A DNA stretch of 64,000 nucleotides, from assembly GCA_030849805.1 (NCBI GenBank), contig JASANZ010002265.1:62001-126000 (forward strand), in the 5' to 3' direction. This document shows positions 1 through 9,627 of this stretch, piece after piece. The first letter of the stretch is position 1. The number at the start of each line of letters is the position of its first letter. The translations under genes and the position numbers were made by a program. Under the pieces are notes generated by a model. It worked only from the letters and a program-made list of their open reading frames with translations. It made no database searches and was not told the DNA's origin. Origin of the DNA: Sergeia podlipaevii. Taxonomy: Eukaryota; Euglenozoa; Kinetoplastea; Trypanosomatida; Trypanosomatidae.

Positions 1-534
1 CTCCGTCCAGCCCTCGTCAGCGTCCCCGGCGCACCAGTCGTCGTCCCCATCCTCTTCGTCCGTCCTTGCCTTCAAAGCGCCACTCTGAGCAGCAACAGCG
101 CAGTCGTTCAAGCTGTCATCGCCGTCGTCGTCATCCACTACGACGCAGAATTGTGTGAGAGTAGAAATGGTCTCTCCGTTCCACTGGTTGTGTGCTTCCC
201 CGTCCCTATTTGCTTTCACGTGAGTCTCCAAACCAATCAGACCGGCAGGAATGCATTCCTCCTCGCACACGGGGCAGTGCCAAGCTTCAGCGGTACCTCC
301 GTTTGGGTGCAGCCGAAAAGAAAGCTCACCAAGAAAGCCATCCAAGTCGGCCACATCATCAAAATGCGTGCAGTAAATACCGTGGGTCGTAATTAAATGA
401 TCCATGACAGCATCCTGGCCACGAAGAAGTTGTTTGCAGAGAATACAAGAGAAGTCCTGCATCTCACGCTGCTGGTGGCGACGCAGAATCTGCTCGCACG
501 ACTTCGCAAGCTCAGTGTTGGCACTAGATGACAT
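1..534 (-). CDS. ZNF277-like C2H2 zinc-finger protein, 3' end cut by window edge
   Basis: The frame opens at an ATG (532-534) and stays open to base 1, giving 178 residues without a stop, so the C-terminus is missing. Near residue 30 there is a C-x2-C pair followed by a helix ending in H-x4-H (CILCKQ...DHLITTHG), then a stretch rich in D/L/F, then a second Cys pair (HCPVCEEEC) with a later His. This order, with a finger whose last His is followed by an 'HFDDVADLDGFL'-like helix, resembles the ZNF277 family of nucleic-acid or ribosome-associated zinc-finger proteins. The last third is very acidic (DDDGDDS, EEDGDDD). On the sense strand a T-rich tract ends in CTAG at about 632, giving a 5' UTR of about 97 nt. 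The zinc finger is seen directly; the family name is inference from pattern memory. Confidence 0.72.
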   Translation of the reverse strand, partial: MSSSANTELAKSCEQILRRHQQREMQDFSCILCKQLLRGQDAVMDHLITTHGIYCTHFDDVADLDGFLGELSFRLHPNGGTAEAWHCPVCEEECIPAGLIGLETHVKANRDGEAHNQWNGETISTLTQFCVVVDDDDGDDSLNDCAVAAQSGALKARTDEEDGDDDWCAGDADEGWTE

Positions 535-1009
535 AAATGTATATATATAGAAAAAAAACAAAAAAAAGTTAGAGCAAAAAAAGAAAAAAGTTAAAATGGT
601 ATATCGGCACTAAGATGTTTCGCAACAGACACTAGTTAAAAAAAAAAAAAAAGTTAAAAAATGGATTTAAAAAAAAAAGTGCAACAGTAGAACAGAAAAA
701 GAGGTCAAGAAAGAAACCATACATAGTTTGCATCCGATCATGTTATTCATCACAAAAAAAAAAAGCAGACATAGTAATAATTATGAGTTTTTTTTTTTAC
801 TTGCTGTTCAGTGTATACCATATTAAAAGCAATAAATTCTCGACAGCGAAAGAGAGAGAGAGAGAGAAGAAGATAAAAAAAGAAAGATCTAGTTTCTACA
901 AATTAAGTTGTTCGTGTTGACACAACTGCAGCACCATCATTCAATGCTAACTCAAGAAAAAAAAGAAGAAGAAGCAAAAGATAGTTTGAATAAAGGAGGG
1001 GTGTTGTAC
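535..1009. other. Intergenic spacer
   Basis: AT-rich DNA with several A runs of 8-15 and a (GA)n tract near 848-867. It should hold the 5' UTR and splice site of the downstream zinc-finger gene and the 3' UTR of the BILBO1-like gene. No gene seen. Confidence 0.7.
632..633 (-). promoter_or_regulatory. Predicted spliced-leader acceptor AG for the zinc-finger gene
   Basis: On the minus strand a run of more than ten T (about 638-652) is followed by ACTAG; no other AG lies between this site and the ATG at 534. This fits the polypyrimidine tract plus first AG rule of trypanosomatid trans-splicing. Confidence 0.45.
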
Positions 1010-2329
1010 TCAGAAACACGCATTGTCCGCGCGCGGCATTGACAAGGAGGTACTAAGACTGCGAGCCAACGCCTCCTGATCGCGTTTCAGGCTTACCCGC
1101 AGCTCATCCAACGACATATGCATGCGCTCCTCAAATTTCTCTCGCTCATCCCGCAAGATACTACCAGTGTGGCCAGCGTCCAAAGACGCGCCTGCACGTC
1201 TCGGCTGAGAGGCGCTGTTGCGAAACAACACTTCTCTACCGCGTTCATGAGACCCTTTAGCAGCGCCACTATACCTGCTGCTGTCGCGGACGCCTATCAT
1301 GTCCTTCGATGTGCCTCGAACAGTTGGCGTACCACCAGAATAGTATCCTTGTCTTGGGAGAGGAGACGGCATCTCATCACTCGCAGTGCTACGACTACGC
1401 GAAACTCCTCTGGAATTGCCATCCTTGCCATAAGAGCCCAGTGCCTCCCTCTCAAGTTCGCGTGTGTCGCCTGTTACGTAGATCAAATGCTGCGCTGATT
1501 CTGCACTCCGTGTGCTTCCACGTCTAACAGCACGACTGTCTTCTGCCGCAAGCCTCTTGCTGCTGCGTCTACTATGAGGTGGGCTGCTATTGAACAATGA
1601 CTGCCGCGCCGACTCTGCACCTATATAAGCGGTGCTGACTAGCTCCATAGGTCTAACAGGTTCTTTCACAGGTATATATGGCTTTGCCTCCTTCTCTATA
1701 GCGTATTGCTGTACATCCAAAGGTTTGTGCATAGGTGCTGTGTCCACCTTGCACGCTGTAGAAATATAGGCTCCCAAGTTTCTCCTTCCAACGTCTTCAG
1801 GTGCATACTCGTGGTGCCTACTGACGTTAGTTGCACCAGTATGCGGGCTGCTTTGCCCACCACGGCTCTGAAGATCATAGGTTGCTGGACAGCTGGCTCG
1901 AGGAGAGCGGCTGCCTCCTCTCCGAGCAGCGTCTTCCGCGTTGTTGAGAGGGACGTAGCTAACCAAATACGGCGCGGCATCGACAGGCTCTGGGATCTCG
2001 GCTGGCACGTCACTCACGTCCGGTTGAAATAAATAGACTTGACAGTCGTGCACGAGCTGCTTAGAGTGATCTAGAAGGTCCCACATGCCAGTCCCATCGT
2101 TGTATACCACAGCCGCGTTGCAGCAGAAGGTGCGGCCTCCGCTCACATGGAGTGGCTCACCATCATGCACAGCCGGAGCATAGGATGCATGCTTGTAGCT
2201 ATAGTACGTGAAGGCCGCGGTTGCCTGCGCTAGCAGGGTTGACAGCGCAGGGGCACTGGAGCCGAAAATAAAACGTAAATTGACCTTTTGGGGGCCGCAA
2301 TCGGCGGCAACGCTGACAGAGTATTGCAT
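1010..2329 (-). CDS. Protein with BILBO1-like N-terminal domain
   Basis: A protein of 439 residues beginning at the ATG at 2327-2329; a three-codon longer frame would need a TTG start. Residues 1-105 form a compact, Cys-containing domain: a beta-hairpin (MQYSVSVAAD...KVNLRFIF), a helix (LSTLLAQATAAF), a loop region, then WDLLDHSKQLVHDCQVYLFQP. This order and the closing 'D-x-x-Q-L-x-D-x-C-Q-x-Y-x-F-Q-P' signature match the ubiquitin-like N-terminal domain of BILBO1, the flagellar pocket collar scaffold of trypanosomes. Unlike BILBO1, no EF-hands are evident: the middle is Arg/Ser-rich and disordered, and only a short coiled-coil-like charged helix (DEREKFEERMHMSLDELRVS) lies near the C-terminus. 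It is therefore probably a paralogous or collar-associated cytoskeletal protein, not BILBO1 itself. The sense-strand acceptor AG near 2391 gives a 61-nt 5' UTR. Confidence 0.75.
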   Translation of the reverse strand: MQYSVSVAADCGPQKVNLRFIFGSSAPALSTLLAQATAAFTYYSYKHASYAPAVHDGEPLHVSGGRTFCCNAAVVYNDGTGMWDLLDHSKQLVHDCQVYLFQPDVSDVPAEIPEPVDAAPYLVSYVPLNNAEDAARRGGSRSPRASCPATYDLQSRGGQSSPHTGATNVSRHHEYAPEDVGRRNLGAYISTACKVDTAPMHKPLDVQQYAIEKEAKPYIPVKEPVRPMELVSTAYIGAESARQSLFNSSPPHSRRSSKRLAAEDSRAVRRGSTRSAESAQHLIYVTGDTRELEREALGSYGKDGNSRGVSRSRSTASDEMPSPLPRQGYYSGGTPTVRGTSKDMIGVRDSSRYSGAAKGSHERGREVLFRNSASQPRRAGASLDAGHTGSILRDEREKFEERMHMSLDELRVSLKRDQEALARSLSTSLSMPRADNACF

Positions 2330-2906
2330 GTACCACAAGAAAAGGGGAAAACGGTAGAAAAAAAAAGCAAAATATGAGTCAATGTATTAGCTAACAGACA
2401 CACACACGAAAAAAAAAAGTACGTTACCAATAAAATAAAAATGATTGAGCTATAGAAAATAAAAGGCAAGTATGCTATACCTCACTAAATATATATGGTG
2501 TTGAAGATTCTTTTGCAGTTGGGTTCTCAATATTACAGGAAAAAAGAAAGAAACCTAAAGAGCTGGAAGAAAAAAAAAATGGAACGAGCAAAAAAAAAGT
2601 TTTAATGCCAGATTCAGAAGGAAAAGTATGTCTTTCACATTGCTATACCTCCAATGTATAGCAAATAGAAGGGAGGATCGACACTTCGTACTATTGATTA
2701 TTTTTTCTATTTCGATAGTAGTAAAGCAACAGTACAAGACACATATACAGAGAAAATATAATAAAACATAAAGTTGACTCCAAAAATAAAATCCGCTTGC
2801 CCTCGCTTTCGTTCCTTCCATTTCCTAACCTTAGTTTGTGTTTAGAAACAAAGAAAAAAGAGGAAAATAGAGGCAATATACATGCAAGCAAGAACCTTCC
2901 TCCCTG
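2330..2906. other. Intergenic spacer
   Basis: AT-rich spacer with A/T runs; it contains the splice signal near 2391. The short frames here are AT-rich and low in complexity and are not credible genes. Confidence 0.7.
2391..2392 (-). promoter_or_regulatory. Predicted spliced-leader acceptor AG for the BILBO1-like gene
   Basis: The sense strand carries a T run then TCGTGTGTGTGTCTGTTAG; the next pyrimidine block before the ATG contains no AG. This places the mRNA start about 61 nt upstream of the ATG at 2329. Confidence 0.4.
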
Positions 2907-4244
2907 CTAATCTTGTGCATTGTCGCCAAGCGCGTCGCTGTTGAGCACAAGCTCTGGCCGTAGCACGGATTGAACCCTCAGCATGATACTACGTATGGTC
3001 GCAATATCCCCACCCACGCTATCCTTTGACCCTTGAGCCATAATGCCCGCTACGATCTGCCGCTGCGAGTCCATCTCGCTAACTTGTGCTGCGAGCACAC
3101 TTACCAGCAGGTGGTCTTGCTCAAGTTCCTGTTCCTGGCGTGCAGTGAGCGCGCCATCCTGCCCACGCTTCGATGGGGAGGACCGGATAGCGCTCAGTAA
3201 CAACTTCCGTAAACTATTTCGATTGGTTTCTTCTGCTTGCTGCTGTTTTGCAAGACGCTCTAGCTTCCGCTGGTGAGCACGCAAGAAGGTAATGTCATCA
3301 CGGGCTGCTTCCACAGCCGCTTGCTCCTCCTTGTAAGCAATCTGGTAAGTTGCCAGCTCCAGCTCATGCTCCTCACGACGTGCCTTGAGCTGTGCCGCCG
3401 CACTCTGAGCGTCTTCCTTAGCAGAGTCAATGTAGGCGTGTATAATAGATAGTTCAGCGGTTCTGCAAGCATTCTGTAATTCCTTAAAGTTAGCTCCCGC
3501 ATCAGACACTATTTCACGCCGAGACAAGTACTCTTCGCATAGTAAAGTTAAAATAGCACGACGCTGGCGCACGTGTTGGCGCGCCGCAAGAACGCTTTCA
3601 TACTCCCACTTAAGCTTCTGAACACGCGAGGTCATGCGTTGACACTCCGTGCGTGCCACCTCAGACGTCCTCTCAAACTCCTGAACTTCAGCTGCTAAGC
3701 GTGCAACAGTTTCAGTTTTACACTGTAGCTCCTCTTCGGCGGCGCGTACCGCAGCGAGATCTTCTGGTGCAAGCACCATGGTAGAGCCACCACCATCACC
3801 ACCACCGCCTGTGCCACTGCTACTGATGCTAGGCACATCACTCAACTGGCGTGCACTAGAGCTAGCCTGGGCTGCTGCCGCAGCACCGTAGCTGTTGCTG
3901 CTGAGTACAGACTCTTGAACAGAGCTCACAAAGCGTGGCGGAGCCGCAGTAACGAGTTCATCTTCGAGTTTACGCAGTTCCTTGCTTTTGGAAACCAAGT
4001 TCTTGTACGCGTTCACTAGATTCGAAAAGGTACGACTAATAGACTGCAGCAATGTCGATTTTTGTTTCACTTCCGTTCGCGTCCTCTCTGAAAAGCGAAG
4101 AAATGTGTATTTAGCGGAGCTGAGATCCGATATCAAAAGGGGAGTATTGGCAACTAGAACCTCCGTGTAAAAAATAAGACGATCGCTCCTGCTCGTCGGC
4201 AGCTCTTCTGACGTCACAGCAAACGGTGAGGATGGAAGCGCCAT
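2907..4244 (-). CDS. Coiled-coil protein, function unknown
   Basis: A protein of 445 residues with an ATG start at 4242-4244. The N-terminal third is helical and conserved-looking (YTEVLVANTPLLISDLSSAKYTFLRF, then a Lys/Ser-rich helix around LVNAYKNLVSKSKELRKLEDEL). A Ser/Gly/Ala linker around residues 105-155 includes a run of glycines. The rest is a long coiled coil with heptad-like Leu/Ala spacing and many E, R, Q and K (roughly residues 160-400). There is no signal peptide, membrane segment or catalytic motif. The family was not recognised; the shape suits a cytoskeletal, flagellar or kinetochore structural protein, but the sequence does not decide between them. A sense-strand tract TTTTTTTCCCCTGTATATCAG gives an acceptor near 4288 and a 43-nt 5' UTR, supporting this start. 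Confidence 0.8.
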   Translation of the reverse strand: MALPSSPFAVTSEELPTSRSDRLIFYTEVLVANTPLLISDLSSAKYTFLRFSERTRTEVKQKSTLLQSISRTFSNLVNAYKNLVSKSKELRKLEDELVTAAPPRFVSSVQESVLSSNSYGAAAAAQASSSARQLSDVPSISSSGTGGGGDGGGSTMVLAPEDLAAVRAAEEELQCKTETVARLAAEVQEFERTSEVARTECQRMTSRVQKLKWEYESVLAARQHVRQRRAILTLLCEEYLSRREIVSDAGANFKELQNACRTAELSIIHAYIDSAKEDAQSAAAQLKARREEHELELATYQIAYKEEQAAVEAARDDITFLRAHQRKLERLAKQQQAEETNRNSLRKLLLSAIRSSPSKRGQDGALTARQEQELEQDHLLVSVLAAQVSEMDSQRQIVAGIMAQGSKDSVGGDIATIRSIMLRVQSVLRPELVLNSDALGDNAQD

Positions 4245-4287
4245 AGGCTAGCAGGTGACTATATAATAATAATAATAATAATAAATA

Positions 4288-4289
4288 CT
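4288..4289 (-). promoter_or_regulatory. Predicted spliced-leader acceptor AG for the coiled-coil gene
   Basis: A pyrimidine tract (T7-C4) followed by TGTATATCAG on the sense strand is the nearest suitable site upstream of the ATG at 4244. A (TTA)n repeat lies between acceptor and start. Confidence 0.5.
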
Positions 4290-4582
4290 GATATACAGGG
4301 GAAAAAAATACAGTAGTGCAAAACCTTCCTAGTGTCAATATACACAGCACCACACACAATGAGAGAGAGAATGTATCAGTAGTGAAGATAAGCATGGCAA
4401 AAAAAAAAAAAAGAATGGAGAAAAAAAGGTAATAAAGCAAAAAAAAAAAACGAGAATATGCAATAGGACCAAAGGCTCAAGAAGGCACTGCCTACATATT
4501 AAAGATAAGAGCACGAACAGGTTAACAAATTTACAATCCTTCCTATTGCTGAACGTCCCTTCAGGAAAAAAAAAAAGACATG

Positions 4583-4605
4583 TATATATATATATATATA
4601 TATAT
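4583..4605. repeat. (TA)n microsatellite
   Basis: An uninterrupted TA dinucleotide run of about 11 units, downstream of the pseudouridine synthase stop codon. Confidence 0.9.
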
Positions 4606-4662
4606 GTATAAATATATGAACGAAACCCATAATCAGCTGAGGAACTGCACTAACGAGTTATG

Positions 4663-6135
4663 TTATAGCAATTGCAGGAGTCTTTCCAGATCTCCCTCCT
4701 TGTCAGCGCGCACATCTCGTGCGAAATATTCCTTTGGGTTCATAAAAAAACCCAACGGCTCACCGCTGCATGGATGAGTGAAGTCTAGCACCCCAGAATG
4801 CAGTAGATGCCGTCTGCACTGGAACTGCGGAACGATCTTATCACATGCAAACGCTGTTTCTGTATCACGTACACGCGCAAGGTACACTTCATCATCTACG
4901 GCAAAAGCACCTCCCTCATGCGACGGAGTGCGCGTGCTGTAGAGCTTGTCCCCCAAAACTGGAAAGCCAATGTGCGCGCAGTGCACACGAATTTGATGCG
5001 TGCGGCCTGTTAAAATGTCAATATCTGCCACGGAAATGCCCAGCGCCGCGTCTGATGCACGGATGCGCACCCGCGTACAGGCAGCCTTGCCAAGCACACC
5101 TGCTTGTGGTTCTTGGCCACCAATGCTTGGCGAAGAAGAGGACGCTGTAGCGTGGCTACTCGTACTTTCGCTGTAGCAGACCATCTTGAGTCGCTTCAGC
5201 TTTTGGTGCTCCACAGCATTACGCAGAATTGGATCCTCAAGGATGGTGCCGATGCGAGCGTCAACAATAAACTCCTTACCTAGTTCCATATATCCAGCAA
5301 GCACCGCCACATAAGACTTGGTCACCTTCTTCTCTGTCTTGATCATAGCTTCAAAGTCTGAAGAAGAGATGCGAGATGCGCACGCACTGGCAGGTTTGGT
5401 ACCTCTCCTTGCATCTAGATGGTCCTCCACTCGCTGCATCAAAGCATGAGACTGCTTCTCAAATTGCTGAGCAATCCCCTTGGCCACTGCTGCACTCTTG
5501 CCTAGCACCACCACCCCAGATGTTTCTTTGTCTAAGCGGTGAACAGGTAAGAATTGGTATAAATGACGCTGCTTCTGAGAGCGCTTTTCCTTCTGTGTCC
5601 GCCTGAGATAAGTCTGTGTTTCATCTTCGCGAGCTCGTTTTCTCGTGTCCTCTCCCTCTACCCTGGGTTCACGGGAAGTGACAAGAAGCTCCGCAACAAC
5701 CGTGTCAGCGGCAGCCGTGGCACTAGTCGATAATGACAAGAGACTCCCTTCCACAGTGCCTTCATCGTAAAAAGAGGTGGTGCCGCGTCGATCCAACAAA
5801 GAAACAAGGGTATTCTCGCAATAGCGGCCTCCCTCGGATACAGGCAAATTGCCATTCTTCACGCACACGACCAGTGCTTCATCTTCGTAAAGAATCTTCA
5901 CGTGCTCATCATCCACAGGTGGCTCAAGTGCACGTGGCGGAGAAAAAAGAATTGTGTCGCCCTGCTTTAGTGTATAGCCACACTGTGTCTGTTCGTTGTT
6001 GAGTTGTAAATGGCCTGCATCAACGTGATCACGCCATTGCGCGCGCGTCAGGTAAGAGAACTTGCGCACGAGGTAATCCAGCAGCTGTTCCTCTGGATCT
6101 GACTTGGGTCTGCTATAGCGAAAAACACGCGGCAT
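4663..6135 (-). CDS. RluA-family RNA pseudouridine synthase
   Basis: A protein of 490 residues with an ATG start at 6133-6135. It should convert a uridine in RNA to pseudouridine. Residues about 15-65 look like an S4 RNA-binding domain (LLDYLVRKFSYLTRAQWRDHVDAG, then GYTLKQGDTILFS). The catalytic core follows: YEDEALVVCVKNGNLPVS, then HRLDKETSGVVV at 199-210 with the catalytic Asp at 202, and later the family motif LTGRTHQIRVH followed by GFPVLGDKLYS. The order is that of RluA/RsuA-type enzymes, with the S4 domain placing it near RluC/RluD. Residues about 118-190 are an extra low-complexity insert (Ser/Thr/Ala, then KRAREDET and KEKRSQKQR) ahead of the catalytic motif. No clear mitochondrial presequence is visible. 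The RNA target cannot be read from sequence. Confidence 0.92.
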   Translation of the reverse strand: MPRVFRYSRPKSDPEEQLLDYLVRKFSYLTRAQWRDHVDAGHLQLNNEQTQCGYTLKQGDTILFSPPRALEPPVDDEHVKILYEDEALVVCVKNGNLPVSEGGRYCENTLVSLLDRRGTTSFYDEGTVEGSLLSLSTSATAAADTVVAELLVTSREPRVEGEDTRKRAREDETQTYLRRTQKEKRSQKQRHLYQFLPVHRLDKETSGVVVLGKSAAVAKGIAQQFEKQSHALMQRVEDHLDARRGTKPASACASRISSSDFEAMIKTEKKVTKSYVAVLAGYMELGKEFIVDARIGTILEDPILRNAVEHQKLKRLKMVCYSESTSSHATASSSSPSIGGQEPQAGVLGKAACTRVRIRASDAALGISVADIDILTGRTHQIRVHCAHIGFPVLGDKLYSTRTPSHEGGAFAVDDEVYLARVRDTETAFACDKIVPQFQCRRHLLHSGVLDFTHPCSGEPLGFFMNPKEYFARDVRADKEGDLERLLQLL

Positions 6136-6549
6136 GCATTCAGTGTGTAAAAGAAAGAAAAAAAAACAATTTTTTTTCTAAGATATGTGAAAAGCTAAAA
6201 GCGCAAGCAGCAATGTAGGGAGGGAGGGGGAAGGGAGGAATTGAAATGAATATTGGTACAACATAGAAGATGCGAAACTGCTGTAAGCGCTACAGTAGTG
6301 TAAAAAAAAAAAAATCAATATACTATCGTTCAGATATATTTCTGCTCCTCTACTCAGTTAACCCATAGTATCCTGCTTTTGAGAGGAATGCAATTTCAAC
6401 AACATCAACAAAAAAAAAAAGCTTCGAGACACCACACACACACACACACATGCATTTTAAAAAAAAAAGAAAAAAAAAGGCAAATAATTCCTTCCTTTTT
6501 TTCAACAATAAAAAAAATTAATATACAACATGCTGAAACTCCATTCTTC
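6136..6549. other. Intergenic spacer
   Basis: AT-rich, with A runs at about 6302-6314 and 6409-6420, a short (CA)n at 6434-6449, and a G-rich patch (gggagggaggggg) near 6216. No gene seen. Confidence 0.7.
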
Positions 6550-9500
6550 CTATTGCGCAAGAGGCACAACAGGAGGTTTCAAAAGCTTCGTCTTTGCATG
6601 GCTCCTCTCAACCGCCGAACTGTCTTCCGCAAAGTAGCTCTCCCGCTTTAGAGGCGGCGGGGCCTGCGACAGCCCTCCCAGCGGCACGCAGGGGGTATTC
6701 TTGCTTTTCACGCTTGCCTCCTCCTCATCAGAGCCACTAGTAGAAGGTTGGGCCCCACTGGAACGCAAGGAAGAAAGCACCGTGCCCTTGACGGGTGGAA
6801 GCAACTTTGCTAAACGTTCCTTGAGCTCCACGTCGCACTGCATAAATTCCAGCAAGCGTGGATCCAGAGGAACAGTAGAAAAGGTCTCCATAGTTGCCAT
6901 CGGAAGAGAAGAAGACGAGGGTGGTGAGGAAGAAGAAGAATCTGCTGAAGGATCTCTTACCCACAGCCGCCCGTTTCGTGATGACGGCACCGCTAAAGCC
7001 GGCACGCTATCCATGGGCTCTATATTCGCCGTCTTGGCGTTAGAAAGGCTACTAGGCGATACCCTCACAGAAGGAATATCTAAAGATTGCCCACTATAGT
7101 GAGGGAAAGCGGCTGAGGATGAATCTACATCATGGCGGGGCGCCACTTCGCTCCTAACTGCACGATTCTGGGAGGTGGTGCTATCTGCCGCCAGAAACTT
7201 TATCGTACCAGCCGTGAAGGTTGGAGTGTTCAAAGTACCAGAAGGTTCTGCACAGGAACTCATTAAGGATGACTCGTTAGAACTAAGAACCGCATAGCGA
7301 CGCCATGCTTCACCAACATCACCACAGGCTGCGGCAATGTCCCTTCCCGAGGTGTGGACGCTACTACCACTTTTCTTCGTGGATTTCCCGGTGGCGGTGG
7401 CGGAGCCTCCTTTATTCGCAGACGCATCCACAGAAATAGAAAGGTCAGATGATTCCGTATCCTGTAAGGTGTAGTTGCGCACCGCCTCCTCGAACTGTTG
7501 ATGCGCAGACACATCTGTCGCGCTTTCCACTGCACAAGAGATACGCTGTTTTGGAGCTGGGACCACAGGAAACGGAGAGGCAGCAGTGGCGATTAGAGAT
7601 AGTTCAGGACTCTCTGACGAGAAGTTGTGTTCGGCCTGTGGCACATCATCTTGCCTTGCTGCTTGAGCAAGACCATTCTTCTTTGGCTCCGGTATAGTCG
7701 GCGTCCGAAGTGACGCAGAGGGTTCACCACCTTGAAGCTGACATGCTGAAGCTCTGCTTTCATAGTGAGGATCAGGGGAACTGGGCGATGGTGGAGCCGT
7801 GTTGGCGGGATGGGCACGCATCGGGGAAGGTGACCCACTTTCCGTACCTATCACTGAAGTATCGCTATGCGGCACATCTGTTAACCTATTGGGAGTGGTG
7901 CCATTGGGCGGTGGACTATCGTCGCTCTGTGGACGATTGCCTGAGGACTGGCCTGCTGCGGCTGCATCCCCAACAGTCAATGGTGCTCGTTGCCCAGATA
8001 CCTTGATAGGGGACTCGTAAAATATAGTCGTCTCATGGATCGGGTTTGCCGCGGCATGGGTATCGGCAAGCCGTCTTATCAGTGCCCCGCGCGCCTGCAT
8101 CCACTCCAGCCACCTCTCCTTCTCTTCCACTGACTTCGCCTCTGCTTCAATGCGGAGCTGCAGGCGGGGCATCAGCTTCCCTCCTTCCATCTGTGTCATC
8201 ACCTTCATCACACTCGCCACTCGCGAGTAGTCCTTCGCATCCCCTCCATTTAGCAGCGTCTCTATCAAAAATAAGCGTCCCGTCGAGCTAAGACTGGTCA
8301 CCGTGGTAGCACGCAAATCTATCGTGACGCATGGGTCTATGTCTCGCGACAGCGCGTGCCGCACTCTGTGCACAACACATGTGCGGTGGCGCGAGAGATA
8401 CACGAGTTGAGGAAAAGTTAGGAGCTTGCGCGTAGATGTGCCCGCTGCCGGAGCCTTGCGAGAATGCCTTGAAGGGATAATGTAGTAACGGTGAGAGTGC
8501 GGCTTCCCCTCGTCGTAAGGCCTCAGTTGAATAGACCCTCCAGAAGGTAGCCGTGCGAGAACGGCGCTGGTGTTGACGGAGGTATCGGTGGAGGAAATGA
8601 CCCCACTAGAAAGCGCAGTGGTAGTGTTCTGTGAGGAAACCGGGTGTGCTGCAGGTGTCGGTGAGGTCCCAGTATTACGTGCAGTGGAAGCCATGGATGG
8701 TTTTCCATTAATCTGACTCAGACGACTCCGATCACCATCGTGAAAAACATTGCCGCTGCTACTGCTTCCCACCGGCATTCCAGGCGGAAACAACGTGCCT
8801 GTAGCTGCCTGGTTGGTCTGTAAGACTTGTTGGATGCGGCCCTCTATCAAATCAGCCGCCTCGGGGACACAAAAAACGAGATACAGCACAATGTTGCCCT
8901 GCAGCTCTATCTCGAGACCAACAGGGCCCCAGAGAGAGTAGCGCCACTGTGGTAAAGAAATAGAAGCCCTTTGCAGCTGTTCCTGATCTACCAACAGGCC
9001 ATGCTTTGTAAATGCCAGCTCTACAGGTGTAGAAAAGCAGTAGCGCGAAACAGCCCTCACATCACAAAGACGGACACGCCAATGACGTCGCCTAGGAGCC
9101 CCACTGTTGGCAAAGTCCATGGCCTGAGTCGAGTACCCAGTCCCAGCTGCTCTATTGAGACGCTGCTGCTGTATTGTCCCAAGCTCCAGTGATGCCAGTG
9201 AGGCAGAAGAGAAACTCCGGGTGGGACTCTGATTGCAGTAGTATGGCCCTGAAGGATAGATCACCTGTGGCACATCACTAACTTCAAAATAGTCGTCCGT
9301 CGCCCCCCACGTGAACCTACGAAAAGAAATCCATGTGCCGCTAGAGCTCGTAAAGGGCAGCGCTGTTCCATCGATATATGATCTTCTTCTTCTTCTAGAC
9401 GCCACCTCGTCTGCAGCAGTAGCTGCCATCTCCGTAAAACGCCGGGAAGGATTCCACTGTAGCACCTCATGGACCTCGCCATCTTCAGAAAAGGGGGTCA

Positions 9501-9627
9501 GGAATGGCACTTTACCCGAGAAGTGGACACGACGGCCTATCCTTTCCTCCTCGTCGACATCATCATATTGCTGCAGCGCACTTGAGCTATCGCTGGCGCG
9601 TATTCTCCTCTCCCCCTGCTGGAGCAT
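6550..9627 (-). CDS. Large protein with possible PH-like regions, function unknown
   Basis: A protein of 1025 residues starting at the ATG at 9625-9627; the frame continues ten codons further only through a TTG start, so the ATG is preferred. An N-terminal segment (VHFSGKVPFLTPFSEDGEVHEVLQWNPSRRF) looks conserved. Two stretches have a PH-like character: one ends in LEIELQGNIVLYLVFCVPEAADLIEGRIQQVLQ (about residues 190-275), and another has beta strands followed by the helix KSVEEKERWLEWMQARGALIRRLAD (about 410-530), reminiscent of the closing helix of PH domains. The remaining half is Ser/Pro/Thr-rich and probably disordered. It has no signal peptide or membrane span. The PH suggestion is inference from strand and helix pattern only; lipid or protein binding is possible but unproven. 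Confidence 0.8.
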   Translation of the reverse strand: MLQQGERRIRASDSSSALQQYDDVDEEERIGRRVHFSGKVPFLTPFSEDGEVHEVLQWNPSRRFTEMAATAADEVASRRRRRSYIDGTALPFTSSSGTWISFRRFTWGATDDYFEVSDVPQVIYPSGPYYCNQSPTRSFSSASLASLELGTIQQQRLNRAAGTGYSTQAMDFANSGAPRRRHWRVRLCDVRAVSRYCFSTPVELAFTKHGLLVDQEQLQRASISLPQWRYSLWGPVGLEIELQGNIVLYLVFCVPEAADLIEGRIQQVLQTNQAATGTLFPPGMPVGSSSSGNVFHDGDRSRLSQINGKPSMASTARNTGTSPTPAAHPVSSQNTTTALSSGVISSTDTSVNTSAVLARLPSGGSIQLRPYDEGKPHSHRYYIIPSRHSRKAPAAGTSTRKLLTFPQLVYLSRHRTCVVHRVRHALSRDIDPCVTIDLRATTVTSLSSTGRLFLIETLLNGGDAKDYSRVASVMKVMTQMEGGKLMPRLQLRIEAEAKSVEEKERWLEWMQARGALIRRLADTHAAANPIHETTIFYESPIKVSGQRAPLTVGDAAAAGQSSGNRPQSDDSPPPNGTTPNRLTDVPHSDTSVIGTESGSPSPMRAHPANTAPPSPSSPDPHYESRASACQLQGGEPSASLRTPTIPEPKKNGLAQAARQDDVPQAEHNFSSESPELSLIATAASPFPVVPAPKQRISCAVESATDVSAHQQFEEAVRNYTLQDTESSDLSISVDASANKGGSATATGKSTKKSGSSVHTSGRDIAAACGDVGEAWRRYAVLSSNESSLMSSCAEPSGTLNTPTFTAGTIKFLAADSTTSQNRAVRSEVAPRHDVDSSSAAFPHYSGQSLDIPSVRVSPSSLSNAKTANIEPMDSVPALAVPSSRNGRLWVRDPSADSSSSSPPSSSSLPMATMETFSTVPLDPRLLEFMQCDVELKERLAKLLPPVKGTVLSSLRSSGAQPSTSGSDEEEASVKSKNTPCVPLGGLSQAPPPLKRESYFAEDSSAVERSHAKTKLLKPPVVPLAQ

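Larger units (their letters stand above)
4245..4662. other. Intergenic spacer with (AAT)n and (TA)n repeats
   Basis: Holds an (AAT)n tract at about 4264-4285, A runs near 4400 and 4440, and a (TA)n microsatellite at about 4583-4605. No gene seen. Confidence 0.7.
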
